A stretch of DNA of 64,000 bases from Candidatus Dietzia intestinigallinarum (GCA_019119875.1 DWWG01000234.1:1-64000); one strand, 5' to 3'; shown: positions 36,533-46,572, counted from the stretch's first letter. Numbers and translations are program-made. The notes: generated by a model from the sequence alone, not told the origin.

Positions 36533-37231
36533 GTGGTGGATTCGACCGCGACCTCGTCGCTGACCGGCGTCCTCGACCCCGGCTGGGCGGCAGCGCTGGA
36601 ACCGGTGACGGACCGGATCCGGCAGATGGGTGACTTCCTGCGGGCCGAGAACGCCGCCGGCCGGGGCTACCTCCCCGCCGGCGGACACGTCCTCCGGGCG
36701 TTCCAGCAGCCATTTGACGACGTCCGGGTACTCGTGGTGGGACAGGACCCCTACCCGACACCCGGGCACGCCGTGGGACTGAGCTTCGCCGTGGACCCGC
36801 ACGTCCGGCCGCTGCCGCGCAGCCTGGCCAACATCTACCGCGAGTACACGGACGACCTGGGGTTCACCGCGCCCGCGCACGGGGACCTGGCGGCATGGAC
36901 GCGGTCGGGGGTGTTACTCCTCAACAGGGTGCTCACCGTCCAACCCGGAAGAGCCGCCGCACACCGCGGCAAGGGGTGGGAGGCCGTCACCCAACGGGCG
37001 ATCGAGGCGCTCGTGCAGCGGCGGCGACCGATGGTCGCGATCCTCTGGGGGCGCGACGCCCGGTCGCTCACCCCGATGCTCGGGGACACCCCGGTGATCG
37101 CCTCCGCGCACCCGTCGCCGCTGTCGGCCCACCGCGGCTTCTTCGGCTCCAGGCCCTTCAGCCGTGCCAACGCGGAACTGGCGCGGCTCGGCGCCGACCC
37201 CGTTGACTGGCGGCTCCCGCTCGAGCCGTAG
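36533..37231 (+). CDS. ung: Uracil-DNA glycosylase
   Basis: Ung removes uracil from DNA. The 232 residues carry the water-activating motif [18 protein letters not shown] (catalytic Asp near residue 71), [12 protein letters not shown], and the DNA-binding loop [20 protein letters not shown] with its His. In the middle motif the usual GSH appears as AAH ([10 protein letters not shown]), a small departure. Start GTG at 36533; a GTG directly after it is equivalent. Confidence 0.95.
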   Translation: MVDSTATSSLTGVLDPGWAAALEPVTDRIRQMGDFLRAENAAGRGYLPAGGHVLRAFQQPFDDVRVLVVGQDPYPTPGHAVGLSFAVDPHVRPLPRSLANIYREYTDDLGFTAPAHGDLAAWTRSGVLLLNRVLTVQPGRAAAHRGKGWEAVTQRAIEALVQRRRPMVAILWGRDARSLTPMLGDTPVIASAHPSPLSAHRGFFGSRPFSRANAELARLGADPVDWRLPLEP

Positions 37232-37249
37232 CTGCGAACGCGGGAGCCG
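37211..37249. terminator. Bidirectional terminator between ung and the enoyl-CoA hydratase gene
   Basis: CGGCTCCCGC (37211-37220) and GCGGGAGCCG (37240-37249) form a perfect 10-bp stem that spans the ung stop codon between convergent genes. Confidence 0.55.
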
Positions 37250-37264
37250 TAGCCGCGACCGCGG

Positions 37265-38059
37265 TCAGCCCTGTCCGAACTCCGGGGCGCGCTTGTCGAC
37301 GAACGCGTTGACGCCCTCGATGCCGTCCGGCGAGACGGCCAGTCGCGCGATCGAATCCCGCTCGGCATCCAGCTGCGCGGACAGATCGGTGTCCTCGGCG
37401 GCGCGGAGCAGGGACTTGACGGCCGCGTACGACTCGGAGGGGCCGGCGGCGAGACGCACCGCCAGCGCGCGGGCGGCCTCGCCGACATCGCCCTCGACGA
37501 AGGTCGTGAGCATGCCGAGGGCGTACGCGCGGTCGCCGGACATGGGCTCGTTGCCGAGGATGAACGCACGCGCGGCGGACTGCCCGATCGCCCGGGGCAG
37601 GCGCCAGGACATGCCGCCGTCGGGGGAGAGGCCGATCCCGGGGTAGGCGGCCAACAGGCGGGTGTCGGAACCGCCCACCGAGAAATCGGCGGCCAGTGCG
37701 AGGGACAGCCCCGCGCCGGCCGCCCAGCCGGCCACCGCCGCGACGACGGGGACGGAGAGCTCGTCGAGCAGGCGGACGGCCTTGTGGAGCCGGTCCGCGA
37801 GCTCGCGGATGTGCTCGGAGCGATCGGACGCCGCGGCGAATCCGGCCACGTTCCCGCCGGCGCAGAAGTTCTTGCCGAGACCCACGAGCAGCACGGCGCG
37901 CGCGTCGATCTCGCCGGCGACGAGGGCGTCCAGAGCAGCCACCATCTGGGTCACCGCGTCGGAATCGAGCGCGTTGCCCTTGGCCTCCAACGAGACGGGG
38001 AGCGTCAGCACACCGCCCTCGAGAGTGACGAGGGGGGTGGTGGAGAGGTCAAAGGTCAT
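37265..38059 (-). CDS. Enoyl-CoA hydratase/isomerase family protein
   Basis: The 264-residue crotonase-fold protein has the first oxyanion-hole segment KNFCAGGNVAGFAA, the second around VAGWAAGAGLSLALAADF, and then the family's GLSPDGGMSWRLPRAIG block. At the usual position of the second catalytic acid it has Asp (SPDGG), as in isomerase-like members. The substrate is not readable and no beta-oxidation partner is adjacent. ATG at 38059 gives the normal length; longer frames upstream run into the divergent promoter region. It is not in the compared M. tuberculosis interval. Confidence 0.9.
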   Translation of the reverse strand: MTFDLSTTPLVTLEGGVLTLPVSLEAKGNALDSDAVTQMVAALDALVAGEIDARAVLLVGLGKNFCAGGNVAGFAAASDRSEHIRELADRLHKAVRLLDELSVPVVAAVAGWAAGAGLSLALAADFSVGGSDTRLLAAYPGIGLSPDGGMSWRLPRAIGQSAARAFILGNEPMSGDRAYALGMLTTFVEGDVGEAARALAVRLAAGPSESYAAVKSLLRAAEDTDLSAQLDAERDSIARLAVSPDGIEGVNAFVDKRAPEFGQG

Positions 38060-38191
38060 CGTGTCGGCTCCCGTGTGGTGCGCGCCGTCTCGGCCTGTTC
38101 GACGGCTGTCGACTGGTGAGGGTACTAGGCTTGGCCGCGCCGGCCGCACGAGTCGGAGCAGTAGGGGTGTGAGGGCCGACGAGGAGGGGTG

Positions 38192-39931
38192 ATGACGCAG
38201 GAGAGCACTCGTGTCGAGGACCGCCCGTCGACCCTCGACGCCCACGGGGTGTTGACGTGGGCCCGGCGCTGTGTCGAGCTGCTCGCCGAGCACCGTGAGG
38301 AGATCAATTCACTCAACGTCTTCCCGGTGCCCGATTCCGACACCGGTACCAACCTCCTCTACACCATGAGAGCCGCTGTGGACCGTGCGGAGGGCGAGGA
38401 GGCCTGGATCACCGAGGGCGGAGGCACCGCGGGCGCGCGCGAGATCGCGGTGGCCCTGGGCCGTGGTGCCGTCCACGGGGCGCGCGGGAACTCCGGGGTG
38501 ATCCTGTCCCAGGTGCTCAGAGCGGTGGGCGAGGCCGCGACGTTCACCGTCGTCGACGCCGCCACCTACCGTCGTGCGCTGCGCACCGCCGTCACGCTCG
38601 TCGACAACGCGCTCAGCGACCCGGTCGAGGGAACCATCATCACCGTGCTGCGCGAGGCCGCCGCGGGGGCGGGACGATCCACGGCCACCTCCCTGGTGGA
38701 GGTGGCCCGGGCGGCGGCGGACACCGCCGCCGATGCTCTCGAGCGGACCACCGGGCAGCTGGCGGCCCTGCGCCGGGCCGGGGTCGTGGACGCCGGCGGG
38801 CGCGGCCTGTTGATCCTGCTCGACACCATGGTCGAGGTCCTGGGCGGCGAGCGTCCCGAGAGACCGGAATACGTGCTGCCCGCCGACCCGGCCGTTGCCG
38901 GCTGTCCGGCCGGTGCCGAGGTGGATCCGGGGTCGTCGGGGGCTGGTACCGACGCGCTCGCCGAGACCCGCTACGAGGTCATGTACTCGCTGACCCACTC
39001 CGATGACGCGCGGGCGGACGAACTGCGTTCGGCGCTGCGCACCCTCGGCGACAGCGTGGTGGTGGTGGGGGACGGCGGCAGCGGCGGCAACGCCCGCTGG
39101 GCGGTCCACGTCCACACGGACGAGATCGGGCCGGCGATCGAGTCCGCGCTGCCCCTGGGGCGGATCACCGAGATCCGGGTGACCGACATGCTCGATCCGC
39201 TCGGTGAGGGGCGGGCGGACCCGACCGCGGCACACCGGCAGGGGCCGGTGGACCTTCCGGAGGCGCCGCGAGGCGGCACACCCACGCGCAAGGTCGTCGC
39301 TATCGTGCGGCCGGGGCCGCTCGCGGAGCTGTTCACCGATGCCGGCGCGGTGACCGTCGACCCGGGGGATTCCGGTGACGGGGTGGTCGAGGCGATCCTG
39401 GCGGTGGACGCCGACGAGTTCCTCGTCCTGCCCAACGGTGAGCTGTCGCGGGCCCAGATCAGCTCGCTCGACGCAGCCCTTCGCGATGTCGGGTGGCACG
39501 CACTGATCCTCCCGACCGCCTCGGTGGTGCAGGGACTGGCAGCACTGGCGGTCCACGACCCGTCGACCACGCTGTCGTTGGACGGTTTCGGGATGGCCGA
39601 CGCGGCGGCGGCCACCCGTCACGCGCACGTGGTCCGGGCCGAGCAGGACGCACTGACACTGGTGGGCCGGTGCGCGGCGGGGGACCTGCTCGGGGTGATC
39701 GGCCACGATGTGGCGTTGATCGACCGGGACCCGGTGGCGTCGGTGTGCGCGATGGTCGACAGGATGCTCGCCGCCGGAGGGGAGCTGGTCACCGTCCTGT
39801 TGGGCGACGAGTACGACGAGTCGGCCACCCGGGACGTCCTGGACCGGCTCCGGAGCAGCCACCCGGAGGTCGAGGTGGTGGGCTACGGGGCCGGGCCCGG
39901 CAGGGTCGTGGCCTATGTCGGGGTCGAATGA
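38192..39931 (+). CDS. DhaL-domain kinase-like protein (FakA/YloV-type)
   Basis: The 579-residue protein joins an N-terminal DhaL kinase domain, with the Mg/ATP motif FPVPDSDTGTNLLYTMRAAV near 46-65 and HGARGNSGVILSQVLRAVGE near 93-112, to a C-terminal FakA-like domain (ARWAVHVHTDEIGPAIESAL; DEFLVLPNGELSRAQISSLD). In Firmicutes FakA phosphorylates fatty acids presented by FakB; no FakB/DegV protein is in the window and the actinobacterial role is unproven. M. tuberculosis has the two parts annotated as separate genes (Rv2975c, Rv2974c). ATG at 38192 follows GAGGAGGGG; recG overlaps its stop by four bases. Confidence 0.88.
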   Translation: MTQESTRVEDRPSTLDAHGVLTWARRCVELLAEHREEINSLNVFPVPDSDTGTNLLYTMRAAVDRAEGEEAWITEGGGTAGAREIAVALGRGAVHGARGNSGVILSQVLRAVGEAATFTVVDAATYRRALRTAVTLVDNALSDPVEGTIITVLREAAAGAGRSTATSLVEVARAAADTAADALERTTGQLAALRRAGVVDAGGRGLLILLDTMVEVLGGERPERPEYVLPADPAVAGCPAGAEVDPGSSGAGTDALAETRYEVMYSLTHSDDARADELRSALRTLGDSVVVVGDGGSGGNARWAVHVHTDEIGPAIESALPLGRITEIRVTDMLDPLGEGRADPTAAHRQGPVDLPEAPRGGTPTRKVVAIVRPGPLAELFTDAGAVTVDPGDSGDGVVEAILAVDADEFLVLPNGELSRAQISSLDAALRDVGWHALILPTASVVQGLAALAVHDPSTTLSLDGFGMADAAAATRHAHVVRAEQDALTLVGRCAAGDLLGVIGHDVALIDRDPVASVCAMVDRMLAAGGELVTVLLGDEYDESATRDVLDRLRSSHPEVEVVGYGAGPGRVVAYVGVE

Positions 39932-42228
39932 CCCCGCTCGCCACCACGGACACCCCGCTCGCCGAGGTCCTGGACCCGGAGCTCGCCGAACGGATCACCA
40001 AGGCCCTCGGGCATCGCACGGTCGGGGACCTGCTGCACACCCTGCCTCGCCGCCATCGCCAGCACGGCCAGCGCTACGACAGGCGGACACTGGCCGACGG
40101 CGAGCGCGTGACGGTGATCGGTACCGTCACCTCGTCCCGCTCGAAGGCCTACTCGGCCAGGAAGAGCGGCAAGACCCGCCAGATGCTGACGCTGACCGTC
40201 GAGGACGGCGGGACGGTGTTCCGGATCGTGTTCTTCGCCGGTGCCGTGATCAAGCACCTGCTCCCGGTGGGCACCCTGGCGATGTTCGACGGCACGGTGT
40301 CCCGTTTCCGCGGTCAGCTCGATCTCAAGCACCCGGAGTTCCTGGTGCTGCGCACCGCCTCGGGCCCCGCCGGGCAGCTTCGGGGTTCGGGGAACCTGGC
40401 CGCGCTGGCCGCACTGTCGGCGAAGGTGGAGGCCGAGGGCGGGGCGAGCCTGTTCGACCGCAAGTACCTGCCCGTGTACGCGGCGAAGGAGGGGGTGACC
40501 TCCTGGGATCTGTTCGGCGCGGTGGTGACGGTGTTGCGGGCGTTGGTGCCGGTCGTCGATCCGCTCGAGAAGTCGCTTCGCGATGCGGTGGGCCTGATGG
40601 ATCTCGACCGTGCGCTGCGTAAGGCACACCTCCCGGAGACCGAGGAGGAGAAGGAGGCGGCCGGGTACCGCCTGCGGTTCGACGAGGCGCTCGCGTTGCA
40701 GCTCCTGCTCGGGGCGCGGCGGCGCTTCGTGGCCCGTGACCCGGCGCCACCGAGCCCGGTGCGCCCCGACGGGATCCGTGCGGCGCTGCAGTCGCGGATG
40801 CCGTTCGAGCTCACGGCCGGCCAGCGGTCGGTGCTGGCGGACATCTCGGCGGATCTGAGCCGGGACGAGCCGATGAACCGCCTGCTGCAGGGCGAGGTGG
40901 GTTCCGGCAAGACCGTGGTGGCGCTGCTCGCCATGCTCCAGGTGATCGATGCCGGTCGGCAGTGCGTGCTGTTGGCGCCCACCGAGGTGCTGGCCACGCA
41001 GCATCACCGGTCGTTGCACGCGATTCTCGGTGATCTCGCGGATGCGGGTCGGCTCGGGGCGGCGGACGAGGCGACGCGGGTGGTCCTGTTGACGGGCTCG
41101 ATGTCCACGGGGGAGCGTCGCCGGGCGCTTCTGGACATCGTCAGCGGGGAGGCCGGGATCATCGTGGGCACGCACGCGCTCATCCAGGACTCGGTCGACT
41201 TCTTCGACCTGGGTCTGGTGGTGGTGGACGAGCAGCACCGCTTCGGGGTGCGGCAGCGGGATCGCCTGCGCGCGAAGGGTCGCGAGGGGATGGTGCCGCA
41301 CCTGCTGGTCATGACGGCCACTCCGATTCCACGGACCATCGCCATGACGGTGTTCGGCGATCTGGAGGTGTCGGAGCTGGCGGAGCTGCCGGGAGGTCGT
41401 AGGCCGATCTCGACATCCGTGGTGCCGGCCCGCGAGCGGCCGCGGTGGTTGGAGCGGACGTGGGAGCGGATCCGTGAGGAGGTGGCGGCCGGGAACCGGG
41501 CGTATGTGGTGTGCGCGCGGATCGACGCCGACGACGCGGCCGGCGCGTCCGCGTCACCGGAGGACGGTGGTGTCGGTGCGGGACAGGGCGACGACGACAA
41601 GGGCGGCGACAGACCCCCGCTGGTCGCGGCGGTGCAGCTCCACGAGCACCTGTCCTCCGGTCCGCTCGCCGGGCTGCGGGTCGGGCTCATGCACGGCCGG
41701 CTCCCGCCGGAGGAGAAGGACTCACGGATGGCCGCGTTCGCCGCCGGGGCTCTGGACGTGCTGGTCTCCACCACGGTCATCGAGGTCGGCGTGGACGTCC
41801 CGCAGGCCACGGTGATGGTGGTGATGGACGCGGAACGGTTCGGCGTGAGCCAGCTCCACCAGCTGCGGGGACGGGTGGGCCGTGGCGGAGAGCCCGGGCT
41901 GTGTCTGCTCGTGACCAACTCGGGTCTGTCGAGCCCGTCGATGGAGCGACTGTCGGCCGTGGCCGCGACCGCCGACGGCTTCGAACTGGCCCAGCTCGAT
42001 CTCGTCCAACGCAGGGAGGGCGACGTGCTCGGCGACGCCCAGTCCGGTGTCCTGTCGTCGCTGAGGCTGCTCTCGGTGGTCGAGGACGGGGCGGTGATCG
42101 GGATCGCCCGGGAGCACGCCGAGCGGCTGCTGGACGCCGACCCTGGCCTGACCCGGCACCCGGCCCTCGCCGAACGTGTCCGCAGGCTGGCGGGCTCCGA
42201 GGAGTCCGAGTACCTGTTCCGGTACTGA
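39928..42228 (+). CDS. recG: ATP-dependent DNA helicase
   Basis: RecG remodels stalled forks and branched DNA. The 766 residues have the N-terminal wedge OB domain, Walker A LLQGEVGSGKTVVALLAMLQ near 321-335, the VVVDEQHRFGVRQRDRL box, MTATPIPRTIAMTVFGDLEV, and the C-terminal helicase domain with VGVDVPQATVMVVMDAERFG. Between about residues 535 and 565 is an insertion rich in Asp, Gly and Ala that is not part of the usual helicase fold. ATG overlaps the stop of the preceding gene (ATGA). Confidence 0.96.
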   Translation: MTPLATTDTPLAEVLDPELAERITKALGHRTVGDLLHTLPRRHRQHGQRYDRRTLADGERVTVIGTVTSSRSKAYSARKSGKTRQMLTLTVEDGGTVFRIVFFAGAVIKHLLPVGTLAMFDGTVSRFRGQLDLKHPEFLVLRTASGPAGQLRGSGNLAALAALSAKVEAEGGASLFDRKYLPVYAAKEGVTSWDLFGAVVTVLRALVPVVDPLEKSLRDAVGLMDLDRALRKAHLPETEEEKEAAGYRLRFDEALALQLLLGARRRFVARDPAPPSPVRPDGIRAALQSRMPFELTAGQRSVLADISADLSRDEPMNRLLQGEVGSGKTVVALLAMLQVIDAGRQCVLLAPTEVLATQHHRSLHAILGDLADAGRLGAADEATRVVLLTGSMSTGERRRALLDIVSGEAGIIVGTHALIQDSVDFFDLGLVVVDEQHRFGVRQRDRLRAKGREGMVPHLLVMTATPIPRTIAMTVFGDLEVSELAELPGGRRPISTSVVPARERPRWLERTWERIREEVAAGNRAYVVCARIDADDAAGASASPEDGGVGAGQGDDDKGGDRPPLVAAVQLHEHLSSGPLAGLRVGLMHGRLPPEEKDSRMAAFAAGALDVLVSTTVIEVGVDVPQATVMVVMDAERFGVSQLHQLRGRVGRGGEPGLCLLVTNSGLSSPSMERLSAVAATADGFELAQLDLVQRREGDVLGDAQSGVLSSLRLLSVVEDGAVIGIAREHAERLLDADPGLTRHPALAERVRRLAGSEESEYLFRY

Positions 42229-42276
42229 CCACGAGATGATGGGGAGCCACCCGTCAACCGAACGAGCAGGACAGTC

Positions 42277-42879
42277 ATGACCCGCATCATCGCCGGACGC
42301 CTCCGTGGTCTGTCGATCGCCGTGCCCCCGGCCGGGACGCGACCCACCACCGACAGGGTGCGTGAGGCGCTGTTCAGCGCGATCGTCAGCCGTGTGGATC
42401 TGGAGGGCGCCGCCGTACTCGATCTGTTCGCCGGATCGGGGGCGCTGGGGCTCGAGGCGGTCTCGCGGGGCGCCGACACCGCATGGTTCGTCGAGGAGAA
42501 CGCGCGGGCCGTGGCCTGTCTGAAGAAGAACACGGCCGGGGTGGCGTCGGCGTCGTCGTCATCGTCGTCGGGTCCTGTCACGACGACTGTCAGGCGAACG
42601 GCGTTACCCGGCGCGGTCGAGGGGCGCTGCCCCGTGCCCGCCGGATTCGATCTGGTCCTGGCCGACCCCCCGTACGGCAGGTCGGCCGCGCTCGACGAGC
42701 CGATCCTGGAGGCGCTCCGGGACGGCGGCTGGCTGGCGCCCGATGCGCTGGTGGTGTGGGAGAGGTCCAGGCGTGACCCGGCGGTGCGGTGGCCCGCCGG
42801 CTACGATCCCCGGTTCGAGCGCACCTACGGGGAGACCACCGTGGAGATGGCCCGGGCTGTTGATACGGTCGGGCAATGA
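42277..42879 (+). CDS. rsmD: 16S rRNA (guanine966-N2)-methyltransferase
   Basis: The 200-residue methyltransferase has RIIAGRLRGL at the start, the SAM-binding motif VLDLFAGSGALGLEA at about 47-61, and the catalytic ADPPYGRS near 128-135. Between them, at about residue 88-98, a run of serines (ASASSSSSSG) coded by TCG/TCA repeats at 42549-42574 replaces part of a surface loop. coaD overlaps its stop (ATGA), the arrangement found throughout actinobacteria. Confidence 0.93.
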   Translation: MTRIIAGRLRGLSIAVPPAGTRPTTDRVREALFSAIVSRVDLEGAAVLDLFAGSGALGLEAVSRGADTAWFVEENARAVACLKKNTAGVASASSSSSSGPVTTTVRRTALPGAVEGRCPVPAGFDLVLADPPYGRSAALDEPILEALRDGGWLAPDALVVWERSRRDPAVRWPAGYDPRFERTYGETTVEMARAVDTVGQ

Positions 42880-43349
42880 CCACAGTCGTGTGCCCGGGCT
42901 CCTTCGACCCGGTGACCCTCGGCCACCTCGACATCTTCCGCCGCGCCGCGGAGCTGTTCGACGACGTGATCGTCTGCGTGGTGGCCAACCCTAACAAGCA
43001 GGGCACGTTCACCATCTCCGAGCGCAAGGCACTCATCGAGGAGGTCTGCGCCGACATCCCCGGGGTGCGGGTCGACAGCTTCTACGGGCTGCTCGTGGAC
43101 TACTGCCGCGAGCAGGGCGCCACCGCCGTGATCAAGGGGCTGCGCGACTCGACGGACTACGACTACGAACTGCCGATGGCGCACATGAACCGCTCCATCG
43201 CGGAGATCGACACGGTGTTCCTGCCCACGCGGTCCGACCTGTCGTTCGTCTCCTCGTCCCTGTGCCGCGAGGTCACCCGTCTCGGGGGCGACGTCTCCCA
43301 CCTGCTGCCCGGGCCCGTCGCGACAGCCCTGAAGGAACGACTGGGCTGA
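42876..43349 (+). CDS. coaD: Phosphopantetheine adenylyltransferase
   Basis: CoaD makes dephospho-CoA from ATP and 4'-phosphopantetheine. The 157-residue protein has the nucleotidyltransferase motif FDPVTLGHLDIF (the TxGH signature) near residues 10-21, KGLRDSTDYDYELPMAHMNR, and the second ATP-binding block FVSSSLCREVTRLGGD. It starts within the rsmD stop codon, so is translationally coupled. Nothing certain is visible in the 188 bases after it, apart from GC-rich short repeats and the sepIVA promoter region. Confidence 0.97.
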   Translation: MTTVVCPGSFDPVTLGHLDIFRRAAELFDDVIVCVVANPNKQGTFTISERKALIEEVCADIPGVRVDSFYGLLVDYCREQGATAVIKGLRDSTDYDYELPMAHMNRSIAEIDTVFLPTRSDLSFVSSSLCREVTRLGGDVSHLLPGPVATALKERLG

Positions 43350-43537
43350 GGGGACGACCGGGCCCGACCGCCACGGCCCGCCCCGGTTTCCCGGTCGCGC
43401 GGAACCGATACCTCGGCGCCCCGGCATCCGCCCTCGTGCCCCGGAACAGCAGGACACACCGCCGCCGCACCGGCCGGCACGCGTGTGTTGCGGGCACACT
43501 GGTGGGACAAGAGTGACGAACCGGTGAAGGGACGAGC

Positions 43538-44329
43538 GTGTACCGAGTGTTCCAGGCCCTCGACGAGCTGAACGCGATGATCGAGGACGCCCGCAGTCTG
43601 CCCATGACCGCGAACTGCGTGGTTCCCCGTCACGAGTCGCTGCTGTTGCTGGACGACATCCGGGACTCGTTCCCCGGCGAGCTCGACGACGCCCAGGACG
43701 TGCTCGATCAGCGGGACCGGGTCCTGGCCGAGGCCGACGCCGCCGCCCGAGACACGGTCGCGGCCGCCGACGCCGAGGCCGAGCGCACCCTGCGGGAGGC
43801 GCGCGAGGACGCCGACGCGATGCTCGCCGACGCCAAGGCCCGCGCCGACCGCATGGTCTCCGAGGCCACCACGCACGCCGACGAACTCGTGGCAGAGGCC
43901 CGCGCCGACGCCTCCGAGATGCTGGAGCGTTCCCGACGCGACGCCGAGTCCACGACCGTCCGGGCCCGTGCCGAGGCCGAACGCCTCACCGAGCAGGCCA
44001 ACATCCTCTACGACCGCACCATCACCGAGGCCCGCCAGGAGCAGCAGCGGATGCTGTCCGAATCCGAGGTCGTCCGCATCGCGGACGAGGAGGCGGCCCG
44101 CGTGCGCGACGCCGCGCACGCCGAGAGTGACCGGCGCCGCGAGGAGTGCGACGCCTACATCGACGAGAAGATGGCCCGGTTCGAGGAGTTCCTCGGCACC
44201 ACCATCCGCACCGTCTCCCGCGGACGCGAGGAGCTGCACGGCGTGGGCTCGTCGCTTCGCAGGGATCCCGCCGGGCGCCGTGCGGGGCGCGAGGGTGAGC
44301 CCTACGACGACGGGTACGGGGACTACTGA
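43538..44329 (+). CDS. sepIVA: DivIVA-like septation protein (SepIVA-type)
   Basis: The 263-residue protein has a short conserved head (MYRVFQALDELNAMIEDARS, then CVVPRHESLLLLDDIRD) and then an almost unbroken Ala/Glu/Arg-rich coiled coil from about 45 to 210 with heptad-like spacing, ending in a basic and acidic disordered tail. M. tuberculosis Rv2927c (SepIVA, Wag31-like) has this layout and place; it is needed for septation and envelope precursor regulation in mycobacteria. The GTG at 43538 is preceded by GAAGGGA. Cytoplasmic, probably polar or septal by inference. Confidence 0.85.
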   Translation: MYRVFQALDELNAMIEDARSLPMTANCVVPRHESLLLLDDIRDSFPGELDDAQDVLDQRDRVLAEADAAARDTVAAADAEAERTLREAREDADAMLADAKARADRMVSEATTHADELVAEARADASEMLERSRRDAESTTVRARAEAERLTEQANILYDRTITEARQEQQRMLSESEVVRIADEEAARVRDAAHAESDRRREECDAYIDEKMARFEEFLGTTIRTVSRGREELHGVGSSLRRDPAGRRAGREGEPYDDGYGDY

Positions 44330-44339
44330 CCCGGACGGG

Positions 44340-44345
44340 TAGTCT
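44340..44345 (+). promoter_or_regulatory. -10 hexamer of the DUF177-rnc-mutM operon (leaderless)
   Basis: TAGTCT is followed by seven bases and the GTG at 44353, ten bases after the sepIVA stop. Confidence 0.55.
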
Positions 44346-44352
44346 GCTGGGC

Positions 44353-44934
44353 GTGTCCACCACCTCCCGTCACCAGCACTCTCCGTCCGGGCCACTCGTG
44401 CTCGACACCCGCAACATCAGCCGGTCACCCGGCGCCATGACGCCGGTCCGGAAGACCGTCGAGGTGCCGACCCGGATCGGCGTCGAGATGATCGAGATCC
44501 CCGAGGGGGCCGAGCTCGACCTGGACCTGTTACTGACGTTCGTCGATGAGGGCATCCTCGTCACCGGGACCGCCACCGGGCGCGCGCAGGTCGAATGCGC
44601 CCGCTGCCTGGGGGAGTTCCGCACGAAGGTCGGTGTCGAGCTCACCGAGATGTACGCACTGGAGGGGAAGGCCGCGGCCGAGGGCGCGGAGGAGGACGAG
44701 GTCAGGCTGCTGGACGGCGACCTGCTGGACCTCGAGCCGGCGCTCATCGACGCCTTCGGCCTCGAGTTCCCGCTCTCGCCCACCTGCACCGACTACGGCC
44801 ACGCCGAGTGCATCAATCCCGACACCCCGCGCCCGGACGGGGTCTCCGGCGAGACGGAGGGGCGCATCGACCCACGATGGGCCGGACTGGCCGAGAAATT
44901 CGGCATCACCGGGACCGATGAGGGCCGCAGGTGA
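44353..44934 (+). CDS. DUF177 (YceD-type) protein
   Basis: The 193-residue protein has the DUF177 core: VMI-type beta strands, [20 protein letters not shown] with a Cys pair, an acidic segment ([20 protein letters not shown]), and a C-terminal [15 protein letters not shown] with two more Cys, suggesting a zinc site. YceD is involved in 23S rRNA or large ribosomal subunit biogenesis and is usually followed by rpmF (ribosomal protein L32). Here rnc follows directly (GTGA overlap) and rpmF is absent, as in M. tuberculosis Rv2926c-Rv2925c. Confidence 0.87.
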   Translation: MSTTSRHQHSPSGPLVLDTRNISRSPGAMTPVRKTVEVPTRIGVEMIEIPEGAELDLDLLLTFVDEGILVTGTATGRAQVECARCLGEFRTKVGVELTEMYALEGKAAAEGAEEDEVRLLDGDLLDLEPALIDAFGLEFPLSPTCTDYGHAECINPDTPRPDGVSGETEGRIDPRWAGLAEKFGITGTDEGRR

Positions 44935-45629
44935 AGGACACGGCGGCCGCGCTGGGCGAGGTCCTCGGCGTCGACCTGCCCACGGAGCTGACCACCCAGG
45001 CGCTGACCCATCGCTCGTACGCCTACGAGAACGGCGGCCTGCCGCACAATGAGCGGCTCGAGTTCCTCGGCGACGCGGTACTCGAGCTGGTGGTGACCGA
45101 GTACCTCTACCGCACCTACCCCGATCGACCCGAAGGGGACCTGGCCAAGATCAGGGCGAGCCTGGTCAACACCTACGCGCTGGCGGACATCGCCCGCGAA
45201 CTCGGCCCCGGCGGGCTCGGTGCGCACCTGCGCCTGGGACGTGGTGAGGAGCTCACCGGCGGGCGCGACAAGCACTCGATCCTGGCCGACACGCTGGAGG
45301 CGGTGTTCGGCGCGGTCTACCTCACGCACGGGCTCGAGCCCGCGCGGACGTTGATCGAGCAGATCATCGGCGACAGACTCCGGGTGGTGCCCGACTTGGG
45401 GGCCGCGCTCGACTGGAAGACCAGTCTGCAGGAGAAGTGTGCCTCGCGCGGACTGCCCAAGGTGCACTACGACATCACCGCCACCGGCCCGGACCACGAC
45501 AAGCGGTTCACCGCCGTGGTGCTCGTGGGGACGGACCGGCTCGGCGAAGGGACCGGCCGCACCAAGAAGGAAGCCGAACAGAAGGCCGCCGAGCAGGCCT
45601 GGGCGGCACTGGACCGGAAGACGGGCTGA
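44931..45629 (+). CDS. rnc: Ribonuclease III
   Basis: RNase III processes rRNA precursors and other double-stranded RNA. The 232 residues have the signature [20 protein letters not shown] at about 40-59, the second acidic site [12 protein letters not shown], and a C-terminal double-stranded RNA-binding domain ([39 protein letters not shown]). GTG at 44931 overlaps the DUF177 stop; mutM follows after six bases. The three genes form one operon. Confidence 0.97.
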   Translation: MKDTAAALGEVLGVDLPTELTTQALTHRSYAYENGGLPHNERLEFLGDAVLELVVTEYLYRTYPDRPEGDLAKIRASLVNTYALADIARELGPGGLGAHLRLGRGEELTGGRDKHSILADTLEAVFGAVYLTHGLEPARTLIEQIIGDRLRVVPDLGAALDWKTSLQEKCASRGLPKVHYDITATGPDHDKRFTAVVLVGTDRLGEGTGRTKKEAEQKAAEQAWAALDRKTG

Positions 45630-45635
45630 CGGACA

Positions 45636-46532
45636 GTGCCCGAACTGCCCGAGGTCGAGGTCGTCCGGCGAGGACTGTCCGATCACGTGGTGGGTCGACG
45701 GATCACCACAGTCGAGGTGACCGGCGCCCGCACCGCGCGCCGCCAACCCGGAGGCCCCGCCGAGATCGTCGCCCGGCTCGAGGGCCGGACCGTCAGCGGT
45801 GCCGGGCGCCGGGGAAAATACCTGTGGCTGACCCTGGACCACGACCACGCAGCAGGCGCCGACTGCCTGCTCGTCCACCTCGGGATGAGCGGGCAGATGC
45901 TGGTGGTGGACGCCGGTGCGCCGCCGGTTCGCCACCTGCACGCCCGGGCCCACCTCGACGACGGCACCGAGCTGCGCTTCGTCGACCAGCGGACCTTCGG
46001 TGGATGGACGGTCGTGCCGCTGGCCGACGCGCTCGACGGCACCGGCGTTCTGCTCCCGGCACCGGCAGCCCACATCGCCGCGGACCCGTTCGAGGCGGGA
46101 TTCGACGCCCGGGCGACGGCCCGGGTGATGCGGCGCCGGGACACCGAGATCAAACGACTCCTGCTCGACCAGACCGTCGTGTCCGGCATCGGGAACATCT
46201 ACGCCGACGAGGCCCTGTGGCGCTCCGGCGTACACGGGCGTCGACGCTCCGGCGCACTGACTCTGCGGGGCGTCGTCGACCTCCTCCGGCACGCCCGCGA
46301 GGTGATGGCCGATGCACTGGCCGCCGGCGGTACGTCCTTTGACGCGTTGTACGTCAACGTCAACGGCGCGTCCGGTTACTTCAGCAGGGAACTACATTCT
46401 TATGGCCGGGAGGGGCAACCCTGCCGGCGATGCGGCACGCCGATCCGACGGGAAGCCTTCATGAACCGCAGTTCGTTCTACTGCCCGACGTGCCAGAGGT
46501 CACCGAGACGGGCGCGCGCGAACAGGAACTGA
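45636..46532 (+). CDS. mutM: Formamidopyrimidine-DNA glycosylase
   Basis: MutM removes 8-oxoguanine and formamidopyrimidines and cleaves the abasic site. After removal of Met the protein starts [13 protein letters not shown] with the catalytic Pro and Glu. [30 protein letters not shown] and a C-terminal zinc finger with four cysteines at about 263, 266, 283 and 286 complete the family pattern; length 298 is normal. GTG start at 45636. Together with mutT1 and ung it adds to the repair genes in the window. Confidence 0.96.
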   Translation: MPELPEVEVVRRGLSDHVVGRRITTVEVTGARTARRQPGGPAEIVARLEGRTVSGAGRRGKYLWLTLDHDHAAGADCLLVHLGMSGQMLVVDAGAPPVRHLHARAHLDDGTELRFVDQRTFGGWTVVPLADALDGTGVLLPAPAAHIAADPFEAGFDARATARVMRRRDTEIKRLLLDQTVVSGIGNIYADEALWRSGVHGRRRSGALTLRGVVDLLRHAREVMADALAAGGTSFDALYVNVNGASGYFSRELHSYGREGQPCRRCGTPIRREAFMNRSSFYCPTCQRSPRRARANRN

Positions 46533-46572
46533 GGAAATCTGCTTCCGTGCGCGGGCGGTCAGTGCCTCGGGG

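Noticed and set aside
36533..38293. Possible prophage, insertion sequence, integrase or CRISPR array anywhere in the window
   Set aside because: No transposase, integrase or regularly spaced repeats were found on either strand; the tRNA-flanked cassette has no integrase.
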